In this document: positions 1-12,145 of the stretch, piece by piece | Layout: each line of letters opens with the position of its first letter | How positions within the stretch are numbered: the first letter of the stretch is position 1 | Source of the DNA: Symsagittifera roscoffensis | Taxonomy: Eukaryota > Xenacoelomorpha > Acoela > Convolutidae | Length of the DNA stretch: 64,000 bases | Direction: 5' to 3' | Assembly (NCBI RefSeq): GCF_963678635.1 | Contig: NC_087067.1 | Location: forward strand, 40,508,379-40,572,378 | The notes under the pieces: generated by a model | Told to the model about the DNA's origin: nothing | Databases searched by the model: none | Seen by the model: only the letters and a program-made list of their open reading frames with translations | Position numbers and translations under genes: made by a program

Positions 1-840
1 CAACAAAGTTTTAACTTCGACGGGTTAACTTTTCATGACTTAGTTCTAAGGCTAATCTGTGTTGGTTGTTTTAGAAAGGACTGAAGAATGTATTTGACGA
101 GGCTATTCTGGCGGCGCTTACGCCTAACCCGAAGAAAGGCGGAGAAAAGGCGAGAAAGTGTCTCATTGTCTAATGGCTTCTAAAGACGAGCAGATATTGG
201 ACTGAAATTACTTCGAATTATCTTGCTTCTATCCTTGTTTCTGTAGATTACGAATTTCAAATGGTTTCATTATTTTACTAATCACTGTCACTGCGGAGGC
301 TATTTTGTCTATTCGTCTTTGATTTGTTGCTTTTTTTCAACAAACATTGTGCAGCTGAATTGTTCACAGATTTGATTACTTATTATTACGCAAAACATGC
401 AGAACAAATTTTTCATATAATAGCTAATCGATCAGATTGAGCTAATTTAAAATTTCTTGCTTTGTTTGCTAAAAAGACTGTAAAAAGTAATTCAAGCTTT
501 GTTTCAACAGAACAGCGAAGATTGTAATTGTTATAATTAGACCAATGGGGAATATTTAATACTGCTGTAAATATATTTCATTTGGAAGTATCAGTAGAAT
601 ATGCGAAACTGTTGCTCAGAAGGTAACTTGCCTCAAAAGACCACTCGCTGGAAAAAGTCTTCACAAACTCTTCATCTGTTCTGATTTTCATTTTCAGTAG
701 ATAAATAAATGAAGGTAGTCAATTTGAATTATATTCTTTTTCAAGATGTCTTTTACACTTACTTAACTAGGAAACCTGGAATTGTTTTTTTTTCTGATTT
801 AGGAAGATCAACTAAATTTCAAATCTTTTGATAACGCTAT
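1..840. other. Non-coding AT-rich DNA, nothing recognised
   Basis: No open frame with protein-like composition, no RNA gene and no repeat shared with the rest of the window was recognised. The stretch is AT-rich with short homopolymer runs, like most intergenic DNA here. Confidence 0.5.
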
Positions 841-1510
841 TATCTATTTTAAATTAAATGCGGGCTTCACTATCTCGCCATGCTTAAGCTTTTTCAACGT
901 ATTTTTTTGCATATTTAACAAAAGAATTTTTTTCACATTTAAGCTATATCGTTTAATGCAATGGTCAAGGTTTTTTCGATTTTCCCGTTTAAATTCAGTG
1001 TTTATTTCCTCAAATTTGTAATAAGCAACCCAATAGTTGGATGTTGTCAGAGTTTTCCCAGGTTTTGCAATTCTGGCCTCCATAAATGAATAATCAAATC
1101 CTTTAAGCTTTCGAGATATGACGTTTTATACGATTTTAAAAAAAAAAATTCCAAAACTTAGATTTTAAAAAGTTCCAATACGTTGAAGATGTCAATCCTG
1201 TTGTTGGATTTTGTAGGGGTACTCTCAGGGGTTGCTAATCTTGCCTCTAATTATAGCTGCTCAAATCCGCGTAATTTTCGAGAATGACGTTTTTTTAGGA
1301 TTTTTTTTTAAAAATTTTTTTTAAAAAACTTGCATAAAAAAATTTCGAAAAGTTTGATGTTCCCATCTCTGTGGTGAGGCTCTGTCAGAGTACTCTCAGG
1401 AGTTGCAAATTTTGCCTCCAAATATGACTGCTCAAATCCTTGTAGTTTTCCAGATATGACGTTTTTTTATGATTTTCTCCGAAATTTTCACAAAAAATTA
1501 GATGTTACAA
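841..1510. repeat. Satellite-like tandem array, ~168-bp unit (array T1)
   Basis: Diverged units share a core reading roughly GTACTCTCAGGGGTTGC, then TTGCCTCCAAATATGACTG, then CTCAAATCCTTGTAG and GAGATATGACGTTTTT. The core recurs near 1057, 1225 and 1392, a spacing of 167-168 bp. The array opens with a segment (ATTAAATGCGGGCTTCACTA and on) that also opens array T2 at 6540, so the two arrays probably share an origin. Units are AT-rich and non-coding; the short minus-strand frame at 844-1083 is a chance product of the repeat. Confidence 0.75.
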
Positions 1511-1546
1511 CAAGTGTGGCGTTATAGATTAAAGATTTGTAATAGC

Positions 1547-2065
1547 AACAAGACTGCTCGTATCAGGGCGAAGCCCTGAATGTTCCGGTTGCCTTTTAAG
1601 GTTTATGGAGCAGTAATAACATAAATATCGTTAACAAATTGAACGTAAAAAAATGAAGAAAAAAACTCCAAAATTTGAAACTTTTTCCAGGAAAATCATC
1701 CCCCCACACGCCATATAAACTACAAAAGAATAGATTTCGCTCCTTGTAACAAATCAATTATGGCAAATAAGCTTCTTTCAACCAATTTGGAATGATTTCT
1801 AAGACGGATTAAATCTCCGCTTACGCGTTAATAGCGCGAAATATATCGCGCGTTAATTGTCCCAAATTAGCCAAAATGGTAATCTTTGAACCCTCATAAC
1901 TTTACGAAAAATGATCACAGGTGAAATATCTTTTCAAATTTAAGCTCAGGACAACAATACCTTTGGAATGATAAAAAAAAATTCCGGCAAAAATGGCTAG
2001 TTAAGAAAAAAAATCCACCCCGAGCACATATTCCGTTACTTTCGTATCGAAAGTCGGAACAATAA
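1547..2065 (-). repeat. Dispersed hairpin-bearing repeat, family R, copy 1
   Basis: About 520 bp, in inverted orientation relative to the copies at 28326 and 38747. It begins AACAAGACTGCTCG and ends at CGAAAGTCGGAACAATAA. Three inverted repeats are visible: CAGGGC-GAA-GCCCTG near one end, GCGCGA..TCGCGC in a CpG-rich middle, and CTTTCG-TAT-CGAAAG (read on the plus strand as CGTATCGAAAG) near the other end. No ORF is shared among copies, so this looks like a non-autonomous mobile element of unknown class. Confidence 0.75.
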
Positions 2066-4289
2066 AGTATAATGTAATGCTTTTGAGTTCGGACCCATAC
2101 TGGAAACTATTTTTCATTATTATCTTCTTGTGTACTTGAGTAAGAAATGGCCATCTATGTATTGAAAGTAATTTTTGTTGTGACATCAGTTTGAATGTTT
2201 TCAGGGAACTGGCGCGCAAAATAGTATGAACACAAGTGGAGCACCAGCACCTAGTAGTCGAGACGCCAGGGCGTGAATAAAATACACATACAACCCCTCC
2301 CGGAAGAAACCGAACCCTAGTACCACTGAAAAACAAGTAGCAAAAGCAAAGCAAGAGCTGAAATAAACAGAGCTTTTCAAAAGTGTATTACCATTGAGTT
2401 GTGGAGGCATTAACATAAACAAAATGTAATTTGGAATATCAGCTCCGTACGACTTCTGGGATTTCGTTTTTGCTCATGAAAAACATTTAGACACAATTTC
2501 ATCTGAAACGACTGATATCTTTCTTTTGGTTCGTTAATACATGTGAAGCGTAGTTTGGGTTGGAAAAAAATAAAATTCAAAATACGTTTTTCAACCGTTT
2601 TTACTACGTAACAATTACAGGTATTTTAGTAGTTAAAATGGGTACATGTAGTTGGGTCCCAGGAAAAGGTAAGTATGAAAGATGGGTGACAAGTAAACAA
2701 ATGCGAACCATGTTACTAAAAACTTTTTGAAAGCCTATAACTTTTTCTCCATTCAAAGTCAAGGGACCTAAATATGATAATTTTACCCTAAAATGTAAGC
2801 TATTTACGCGCCGCTTGAGCGGAGTGATTTGAGTTTAAATCAATACAGATTTTTTCCTGTTGAGGCGGAGTTATTTTATCCAGACCTTCGATTAAGTCAG
2901 TAAATTGTTCTAGGTGGTCGTTCCCAGATGCAAGAATGAAAAATGAAGTAAAACCTAACTAATGCAGTGAAATCAAAGAAACTGTTTCTCAAGACTGCAA
3001 TAAAGATACATAGAACAACAACTACGTTACCAAGTTCTGAAAACAGTTTCTTTTTTGTTTTTGGCTTAGCTAAAAACGCAGACGAATGAGCTCATGTGCC
3101 GATGTATCGATTTAAGTTAGCGTAGGTCTACATTGAAAATTCAATAGTGCTTTTTCAAAAGCTGATTTAAATTGTTAGCATTTTTGAAGACGTGTGCTCA
3201 GACTAAAATCTGTCGACAGATTGCAAAACAAAGATGCTGAAAACTGATTTTCCAAAAATAGATTTTTGCGTCATTTTCGTCTTTTGGCTGGCTAAACTTT
3301 GAAGCTAACTGCAGAATATGCGTGTTTTAAATACAACGTTTTCTCAGATTGCATCAGACTCGAGTCGTCGGTTTTTTGAATTTCGCGAGTTGTCTGGCGT
3401 CGTTTTTTTCAAGTTGAGTTACCTCAGAAATTGGACAAGTATTTAACAATTCTCATGCTTGTAAGATTTCATGTGGCCACCTAAGGGCAATGAGTTTTCT
3501 CTCTGCTTGATTGCGGATGAGAAACTGCAGGTAAATTTGGGGCGTGATGAGAATTTGTCTAGACCACCAATTTGATTAGCTACCATCTGAACAAAATTAT
3601 CAATTTTTTGCTTCTTGTGCGATGGCAAACTGCTTCCGGGCTTCCTCAATTGAAATTTGAAAGAAAAATAAGAGTGATTTTCGATATGAAAAAAGTAAGT
3701 TAATTGGGTGGGAAATTTGCATCAGCCAGTTTGGAATTATTGCTGTGACGTTTGTTTTGTAGTTGTGATAGCCTCCCAGCTCTCTATTTCTAGGGTGTGA
3801 CGAGCAGTTTTTGTTAACTTGATGGTTTTTAAGTATGAGATATCGTACCTGACAATTAGGGCAAAATTTGTGGCTGAAAGAACAAGCAATTAAGCATGTA
3901 AAATGATGTACAAAAGTGAGCCAGAAAAAAATATGAGCCGGAAAAAAACATGAGCCAGAAAAATTCAGATTCTTGCCAGCCTTTCTGTGAATCATTATTT
4001 GTTCAAAAATTTGACGCCTCATTTAAGATAACCTGGGTTTCAGATAACCCAAAAAAAAAACAGGAAACACGTGACTTCTTTTTTCAATAGTTTGTACTAA
4101 TACTAGTTAAAATACGTCCGCTCTATAAATTGAGGCATGCTAGTTGGTAAATTTCTTTTCAAATTGACTGGTACTGCTAATGTGTCATAATTGCCTGCGT
4201 CAATTAGCAATTATATAGACCCATAATTGGCGTGCAACACTTGAGAAATTTTGTAGACTCAAATTTTACTCATTTAGTTTTTCCCAGTA
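2066..4289. other. Non-coding DNA, nothing recognised
   Basis: Short frames exist (2001-2422, 3443-4022, minus strand), but they lack recognisable domains, splice context or protein-like composition. I treat the interval as intergenic or old degenerate repeat. Confidence 0.45.
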
Positions 4290-4925
4290 GCGTTGTCGGT
4301 CACATTTTTGTTTGTGTTACACTGCGAAGCTAGTGTATTGGTACTAATCTTCTTTTTTTTCAACCTAAGTCGCAAATATTGGTGCGGCACCCCAATAATA
4401 GTGGAGCCCTTTTACATCTTTTTGATAGCTTGTGCTTTGATTTCGATTAGTAATCAATTAACACAGTTGATGCATTTTTAATTCATCAAATGAACCGAAA
4501 TAAGCTATTTACTTTCAAACGACATCACAATAAGAACTCGATTTCAGAAATTTTCGTACTCAATATATATATAAAATTTCGTGGATGCCTTCAGTTTGTT
4601 ATATTCCAAATAATTAATTGCAAAATTGGGTCTATTTGAATTTGGTGCTAAATCGCATTGGCAATTTGTGTGCATATGTAGCTGCTTTATTCGTGACTAG
4701 TGTTTGTCGGTTGGTAAACTTGAGTGGCTGAGGGATAGTGCGTGAGGCTGAAAATCTTTTGATTGCAGTAGGTCGCAGATTCGAATCCTACTCGTAGCCG
4801 AGTTGTTGCTAATTTGACGCTTATTTCTCTTTATTTAACTTGATGGAGCTGCTTTTTAGTCGTGCTCCCGTAAGTGTTGCGAAGCCCAGCTTCGCCTCTG
4901 CGTTAAATGAAGGCAAACTGCACTA
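4290..4925 (+). repeat. tRNA-Ser-like dispersed repeat, family S, copy 1
   Basis: Shares long stretches with 11300-11925: a segment around CAACCTAAGTCGCAA, one around TTTTAATTCATCAAATGAAC, and a 3' end GCGAAG..CAGCTTCGCCTCTG that can fold as a hairpin. Within it, about 4722-4800 looks like a class II tRNA. It has an A-box-like TGGCTGAGGGATAGTG, an anticodon-loop-like CTGAAAATC, a variable-arm-sized spacer and a B-box-like GATTCGAATCC. This suggests a SINE-type element built on a serine-type tRNA, or a composite repeat. The tRNA part is internal rather than at the 5' end, which is unusual for a simple SINE. Confidence 0.6.
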
Positions 4926-6536
4926 TCGAAAAGCAAATTTGAAAAGGTCATGAAAAACGTAAGTGACTGCTAGTTTCAAACGACTTACGACTTCATTTTT
5001 CTGATTCCCTAGTGGATTAAAATAATTAGTTGTTGAGCCGGTTTTCTATAAATGGCAAACCTTAAAAAAATGCCAATCATAAACAATTATTGAAATTCAA
5101 AGAGCTTCAACGTAATATTTTTTCTTCAAAAGTTTAAAAACTAAATCTTCACTAGTTGAAAATCGCCGTAGTTACCGCTTCGTAATTTTTGTTTCGATGC
5201 TATTTAAATAAACTTCCTTCAAATTAAATCAACTTTGATCACAAATTCTATCAGGCCTGTCAACTCTATCATATATGAACTAGCTCATATAGTTCATAAT
5301 TGTTTGATATTTGAGTCAGAGCCCATATTTCCAAGTTTTCGGCATTTTTTCAGTTTTGCAGGTAATTTGTCCCTAATTTTCACTGATATATTCAAAATCT
5401 TTTGGCAGAAACTTGTCAAAACTGAAGCTGTCCATTTTTTAGGGATTCAGATGGGAAATTAATTCTTTAATTTTATGTTTTATTAAAACAAAAAAAAATT
5501 TATTGAATGTTGTCCTTGAAGTCCATAAAAATTTCTTTCTTGGGGTAAGGTCTGTGGTTCATATTTTAGGTTGTGAAAGTTGACAGGCCGGATTTCATCG
5601 GCTAGATAATATGCTATGTTTTTGTAATCCAAGTGGTGAGCAGTTCTGCTTTCCTGTGTCTAATAATTTGGAGCTCGAAGATCATTGAAGCATAAATTGA
5701 GTTCAAATGCTGTCTTGATCTGGGCTCGAATTTTGGTCGAGCGTTTCTTCAACTTAATTGCGGTTCGTAATTCAATTCAACCGTTTCTCAACATGAGGGG
5801 TCACATTTGGTTGGTGTTATATAAAACAAAACCAGCCAAATTATCAACAGAACAAACAGAATAGAGTGTAGAAAGTTCATTTGGTAGATCAAATAGCGGC
5901 CAAAAAGTTTTTGCCAAGAAAATGTCGCCCTCGAATTAACCAGTTTAGCCCGTGGATTAGGTGGGTGAGCTCAAAAGTAGGTATGCATAAATTTGACTAA
6001 ACATCGATGGTAAGCCTATCCTCTCATGGAATTTTCAGATCTACCTAATTGTGATTCTAATGAATTTTCTAGCTATTACAAAAGTTGTTGCAATTATATT
6101 TATTGAAAAACGATGCCAACAATAAAACATGTATATTATACAATGAGATTGAATGCTCATATTCTCATGATAGAATCTGCATCATACTTCGGTGCCTTTT
6201 GATAGTGCCTTAAGTTTGCAGCTTTTGTTAGCAGGGTATTGGACAGCTTTCGTATTAGAACTTCTTTTTATGTTGAAGTTTTCTTTCACAAACGGAGTAT
6301 AAACGTACGCACAAGTCATATCTCCGCGGCCATTTCTTCTCATTTATAAAAACTTTAAATGAAGCCTGTTTTTTTGCGTACATGATACATTTCTTTGGTC
6401 GTTCAATCGTGAAATAATAACAGTGGTTTGATTCTTACTGTTGCAGAAATCATATGTAGTTAGACTTGATTTTTTAAATTCAATTCACATTTTTGATAGA
6501 AGAAAGGCAAGTTACGCTCTCGACTAAGAAAAGGGC
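4926..6536. other. Non-coding DNA
   Basis: No gene recognised. About 4990-5190 resembles 8100-8260 (both contain CCAATCATAAA followed by a TTGAAATT-like and a TTCTTC/TTTCTCC-like stretch), so part of this interval is a diverged dispersed repeat. The plus-strand frame at 5235-5462 shows no domain. Confidence 0.45.
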
Positions 6537-8030
6537 CATCTATTATAAAAATTAAATGCGAGCTTACTATCTCGCCACGCTTAAGCTTTTTAAACGTACT
6601 TGCATGTTTAACGAAAGAATTTTTTCATGTTCAAGCTATATCGTACGTTGCAATGGTTAAGAATTTGTTTTCGATTTTCCAGTTGAAATCAGTGTTTATT
6701 CAACCAAGTTTAAAATAAGCAACCTGATAGTGGAATGTTGCCAAGCTTCCCCCAGGGGTTGTGAATTTGACCTCCAAATATGAATGTCCACCCCAAATCC
6801 TTTTAATGTATGACGATTTGTGGTTTTTCAAAGTTTTTCAGAGAAACCAAATTACGAAGTAACTCGCAGAATTTGAAATTGGCAACCCTGAAGTTGGGTG
6901 CTGTCAGGGTACTCTCAAGGGTTTCGAATCTTGCCTCCAAATATGACTGCTCAAAACCTTGTAGTTCTCGAGATGTGACGTGATTTCCGATTTTTTTTAA
7001 ACTTTCAAAAAATTTAGATATAACAAAACTATATAGCCAAAAGTGAATTTCTCAACCCAATAGTGGGGCGCTGTAAGGGTACATTCATAGGTCTCATTTG
7101 TGGCGTGAAAGTATGACTGCACAAATCTGTTTGGTTTTCGAGATATGGCGTTTATGATTTTTTCATTTTTTTTTCAGAAAACTTCGAAAACTTAAGATTA
7201 AAAAAAAATTGAAAGATTTGAAATTCTTGTAGTTGGGTACTGCAAGAGTATCTTCAGGAGTTCCATGATGCAAATCATGCGTCAGTTTGCGACTGCTTCA
7301 AAGCTAATAGTTTCCGAGATCTGGCTCTTGTTATGTCTTTTTTTAAGTTGTTTGAAGAAATTATATATAAAAAATTTCACAAACTTTGAAGTCCTGGTCT
7401 TTATAGTGAAGCTTTGCCAGGGTAGTCTCAGACGTTGCAATTTTTGACCCGAAATATGTCTGCTCAAGTCCTTGATGTTTTTTGTGGTTTTTTCAAAATA
7501 TTTTCAGAGTTTGGGGGCTATCAGAGTACTCTCAGGGGTTGCATATTTTGCCTACAAATATGATTGCTCAAATTTTTGTAGTTATCCAGATGTGACGTTT
7601 CTTATGTGATTTTTCAAAAAGTTTTCAGAAAACTTAAATTTAATTTTTTTTCTTCAAATTTTGAAACTCCTAACCCTGTAGTTGTGCGCAATCAAATTAC
7701 TTCCAGGGGTCGCGAATCTTGCCTCGGAATGTCACTGCGCAAATTTTTAAATTTTTGTTGTTTTGCGATATGAAGTTTTTTTATGGTTTTTCAAAAAAAG
7801 TTTTAAAAAACTTAAATTTGAAGTTTTACAAAATTTGAAATTCCCAACGCAGTAATGGAGTACTTTCGGGAGGGGAAAATCATGCCTCTACCTGCGATTG
7901 CTCAAAGGTTTTTAGTTTCCGAGATGTGGCGTTTTTTCATATCATTTCAAAACTTTTCAAAAGAACTTAGATGTTAAAACTTTATGGTATTTCAAAGTTT
8001 GAATTTAAAAAAGGCTGCAGTTCTTTGTTC
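6537..8030. repeat. Satellite-like tandem array, ~168-bp unit (array T2)
   Basis: About eight diverged units of the repeat seen at 841-1510. The conserved core (CAGGGGTTG-like, then GCCTCCAAATATGACTGCTC-like, then GAGATATGACGTTTTT-like) falls near 6753, 6915, 7085, 7255, 7425, 7535, 7704 and 7865. The steps are about 162-170 bp, with one shortened unit. The short ORFs at 7265-7467 on both strands lie inside the array and are not genes. Confidence 0.75.
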
Positions 8031-8529
8031 CATTATATGCAGTTTTCTACAGTGTTCTTAAAAATTTGAAGCACCGTAGGAGCGTTACACGCTAATTAGT
8101 GTGAAAATAACGTGAGTGATTTATAAATTCAGAAGTGGATTTACAAAATCATGAAAGCCAATCATAAAAGATTCTTGAATTTTGAAAAACTTTAATGTGA
8201 TATATTGTTTTTCTCCGAAAGTTGAAGAATAAGCCAACCATTGTTTTTTCAGCATTTTTAGTCAGTCATTTGGGTGATTACAATTTAAATTGGAGCTGAT
8301 TGATTTTCGTAAATTGTGAAGCAAACAGAAATAGTTACCACCAAATGGAATCAATTACAAAAAAGGCATGGTGGTTAAACTCAATTTTTATCTTTTTGCC
8401 CTTTTTGTCTCCGTTGAAATGAAATGCCAATCAACGTAATAGAGAAAATAATATGTGCCGTGTTGATATTCTAAAGATTTGAAATTAAACAATCGGAACT
8501 AGATCATTTTTTCCATGTAAATAACTTCT
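8031..8529. other. Non-coding DNA
   Basis: No gene recognised. Part of it (about 8100-8260) resembles 4990-5190. Confidence 0.4.
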
Positions 8530-9180
8530 CTTACGACCAACAGGTCACGATTCCTGGCCGGGCTCGATTCTCGGCCGGACATTGTTTTCCTTTTCACTAT
8601 GTGTGTACCTGATCTTTGGTTTATTGTTGAAACTCGTCACCTTTCAAGGCCCTTTCCACTTGGTCTAGACTCTAGAGGTAGAGAACGTGACTTTGGTGCA
8701 TAAGGTCTCGGTTCAATCCCCTGCCGGACAGTTTTTAAAGTTCTGTAAGAAACTGAACTTGCTTTTATCGAACCTCAAATATGCTTAAGTCCCTCTCACA
8801 GGACACCAGAAGTTAAGCAAATGCCTTGGGAACAGAAGGTCTAGGGTTCGAGTGCCGACCGGACCTTGTCTTTCTCTCGATGCATGGTTTTTTTTGCGAA
8901 AAGTTGAATTGTCGGACTATCAATTGTCTACTTAGATTTTGTTGCCTTCAGTCGGAAGCTTGGGTGTTTTTTCTTCAAAGCATCAATATTTTTTTTGTAA
9001 TACAGAACAAGACTTTTTTCCCGAAAACAACTTTTCTTACAGGAAACTGCACTTGCGCTATTATTGAACCTGAACAACTTGCATGAGCCTTCCTTCCCAC
9101 TTGGCCTCGAATTAACACAGTTGTTTTTGCCTCCTGGGCTCTGGGGTTCGAGTCCCAGCAGGACCTTCTTTTTTTCTGTA
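8530..9180 (+). repeat. Cluster of tRNA-like fragments (SINE-related)
   Basis: Four B-box/T-arm-like motifs occur in one orientation: near 8560 (GCTCGATTCTCGGCC), 8708-8725 (CGGTTCAATCCCCTGCCG), 8843-8862 (GGGTTCGAGTGCCGACC) and 9148-9166 (GGGGTTCGAGTCCCAGCAG). Each is followed by GGAC(C/A) and a T-rich stretch. The second also has an A-box-like TCTAGAGGTAGAG about 45 bp upstream. Shared spacer text (AAACTG.ACTTGC, then TTGAACCT) between the later units indicates tandemly repeated, diverged tRNA-derived SINE units rather than functional tRNA genes. Confidence 0.55.
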
Positions 9181-11299
9181 TGTCTGAAATTGAAAGTTTT
9201 TTTCCGGTACAAACCTTGTCACTTCACAGATTTTCCTTCTGCTGTAGGCAAGTATCATGGTTTATTATCGTTTTTTATTATAGTTTTTTCCATAAAAGTT
9301 TTTTATGAAATCAAATTTGAAGTCTTTTGAGAAAATGAAAAAAAAACTTATTCCATTTATGATACAGGAATTCTAGGAAAACATTCCAATATTGAACACT
9401 CTCTCTCTCTCTAAGTTTTTAATATCAAAAATACCTCATGTGACTGATTCAATGTTGAGTTTATGTAATCGAAATAATTGTTTGACAAAAAGTAGGTCAC
9501 TATTTAAGAAGGTATTCAAGCTTGCGAAAAGAAATGTCTTATTAGTTTTACTGGAAATATTAAAAAAGTTTTGTCTTGTTTTTGATAAAAAATAATCGTT
9601 TGCAGAACAGAAACCTCAGTATAAAAACTTGATGAAGTGTAGTTTTTTGAGGTAAAAACGTGTTGCCTATAAAAATATACCCTGATACATGGTTGGAACA
9701 ACCGGGCGATAAATATTAAACAAAAACCAAAGATATCTTTTTGATTAAATGAAATTTTTGCCCTCCATTCAACAAGTCAATGCTATCTCAATATTTTGTA
9801 CTTGATCATATTTCTATTTTGAAGTTTATTTAAAATTGTTTTTGGGCTTTTTCATAAAACTATTTGTTTCTAAAACAAAAACCTTAACTTAAAAACTTGA
9901 CAATTTTAGTTTTTTGAGCTAAACTATTCTTATATCAAGCACAAAAATTTCAAACAATCAATAAGTTTTCCTATTTTTTGACTAAATCTGTCGGCCTAAT
10001 GTCGGTATCATTTTTCTATATCGGTTTCCTGTTCTTTTTGTTTATTTTTTAAAGCGCATATCAAGTTGTTTTAATTGATTTTAGATTGGATCGTTCGGTA
10101 TACGCTCATTTCACACACCAGCATGAATTTTGATTTTCAGATCAACAATGCCACTCCTCATGTTGATTCTCCGCTAGTGAAAGTTGCTCAGGTTTTTGAC
10201 CAAAAGGTCCTTTTTTGCTTATAGAAATTGGTAAGATTTTATTCATAAAAGTTAATAAAACCAAACTAATTTTAGTACAATACCCCACATGCTCGCAGAA
10301 AAAAACGACAAAGTTTCATGTTTTTAAACAATATATATCAATTGCTTTTTTTCAAAAGTAACTATGTCGCTATTTTAAGTGCTACTGAAAAACAGCCACC
10401 GAATTTTCGTATTCTTTTGAGTTTTTTTTTCGAAAAATCTAAAAAGCAGCTTTTTTACTGATGTTCCAAACACTATCGACGTTGCTGTATACATGTAGAA
10501 GTTTTGCCCAATTTTGGTTAAAATTCGGGACGTTTTTATTGGCCCACATGTTACACGTTTTTGCTTTCTGTTATTGTTTTGTCTAGCTTTTAATTGAACG
10601 CAAAAAGAAATCAGCAAACTACTCTTTCTATTCCTGTTAGATGATTGACAGGTCTTTCTTGAACAAAAAACATTGATTACCTACTGTTGCAAGCGTTATT
10701 TTGAGTTCCTGCTTTTCTTTAAAAGTTTACTTGCAACTGATCCGTTGGGTATGTTGTCCAATTAACGTAAAATTTTCATTGTTAGATGTTTGAGTTAACT
10801 GATCAAATAATTTTGAAAAACTTAATTATATCTCTTATTTTCTTAAATAGTTTGTTCAAGTGCGCTGAATTAGTGCGAGAAACAACCTTGGGATTCATTG
10901 TTTTAACTGATATTTGTTGGCACGTTGATATCCGATAGCTCTTTGTCGCAGTTGGTGCAAAATTTTGCTTTGCTTGAGGTAACTTCTTTGCTACCTAACA
11001 ACCACAAATTTGTGTTCAATTTTTTTTAATCATTGCGTATTGCTCGATCATTTTTTTGCTAATTAATAACATGACTTTTCTCAACTTTGCTGCAACGCAT
11101 TCATTGCTGACTATTTTTTTACTGTTGTATGTGTGTTTACTCCTGAGATAAGCGAGATATTATTGTGCAATTGCGAATTCAATTGACACGTATTTAGACG
11201 TCAGTTTTTTTTACTTTTTTAAAACTTATTTTTGCCTTGCTAAACTTGTATGTTTTTTTTTATTTTTGAAGCGGCTCACCTGTTCCGTGTTTTCACTCG
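9181..11299. other. Non-coding DNA
   Basis: AT-rich, with a short CT run at 9401-9412 and no supported gene. Small frames at 9392-9701 and 10375-10617 have no recognisable domain. Confidence 0.45.
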
Positions 11300-11925
11300 T
11301 ATGTGCTAAATGCAGTTTTGCCTCTGTGTACAAATTGTTTTATTGAAAGATATTTAGTTACACTTGCGAGGAAAAGTGTATTAGTACAAACTTTCTTGTT
11401 TTCCAACCTAAGTCGCAAGTAAAAGTGCTACTTTTGGTGGCAGTTTTGAATCGTTAGGCTGCCGTAACATTCTGATATCACATGTGCTTTGACTTTTGAT
11501 TAGTAAAAATTTAACACAGCTGATGCAGTTTTAATTCATCAAATGAACTGAAAAAATGTTTCAAACAGCAGAACAATGATAAAAAGCTCGACTTCAGAAA
11601 TTTTCCAACTCAATGTATCTCGCAAATTTTTTGAAATGCATAGTTTATACATAATATGACTTTTGCTTTCCAATTTATTAATGCAAAGTTGTGTCTTTTT
11701 GTATTTGGTGCTAATTTTGCTGCATCGAATTGGAAATTTATTAGCATATGTGGCTGCGTTATTGGTGGCTAGTTTTTGGGATTTTAAGCATCCGTGGCTG
11801 AGTGGTTAGTGCGTGCGACTTCGAGGCTCATTTCTACTGTTTCTCATTTCACTTGATAGACCTGCATTTTGGTCGTGTTCTCCCAAGTGTTTGCGAAGCG
11901 CAGCTTCGCCTCTGTGAAATTATTT
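11300..11925 (+). repeat. tRNA-Ser-like dispersed repeat, family S, copy 2
   Basis: Second copy of the 4290-4925 repeat in the same orientation. It keeps an A-box-like TGGCTGAGTGGTTAGTGCG at about 11803 but lacks the anticodon-to-T-arm part: the sequence jumps from GCGACTTCGAGG straight into the 3' body. The 3' end GCGAAGCGCAGCTTCGCC is a good inverted repeat. Confidence 0.6.
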
Positions 11926-12145
11926 TAATCAAAAATTTTTTGTTCCCCCCTACCACCACGAGTTTCTAGATGAGACAAAGAAACTTGTTCGTGAACAAAG
12001 TATGCTAAAGCTACTCTCTAAACTTTGCTTCTTTTGTTTTCAAAGTGAATTTGAAGCGGTTGATTTTTACACAAAGTATCTGTAAATTGTTATCAGATTA
12101 TTTTTTCCAATTACAATATGATATATAACGAATTGAGGTACGATT

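Noticed and set aside
3443-4022. Overlapping minus-strand frames of 68 and 140 codons
   Set aside because: No recognisable domain, low-complexity hydrophobic composition and no splice context. Consistent with chance in AT-rich DNA.
4722-4800. Functional tRNA-Ser gene
   Set aside because: Arms pair poorly, A- and B-boxes deviate, and the sequence is part of a dispersed repeat; treated as tRNA-derived.
841-8030. CRISPR-like array
   Set aside because: Units are ~168 bp, diverged, without the short identical repeats and unique spacers of CRISPR, and the context is eukaryotic.
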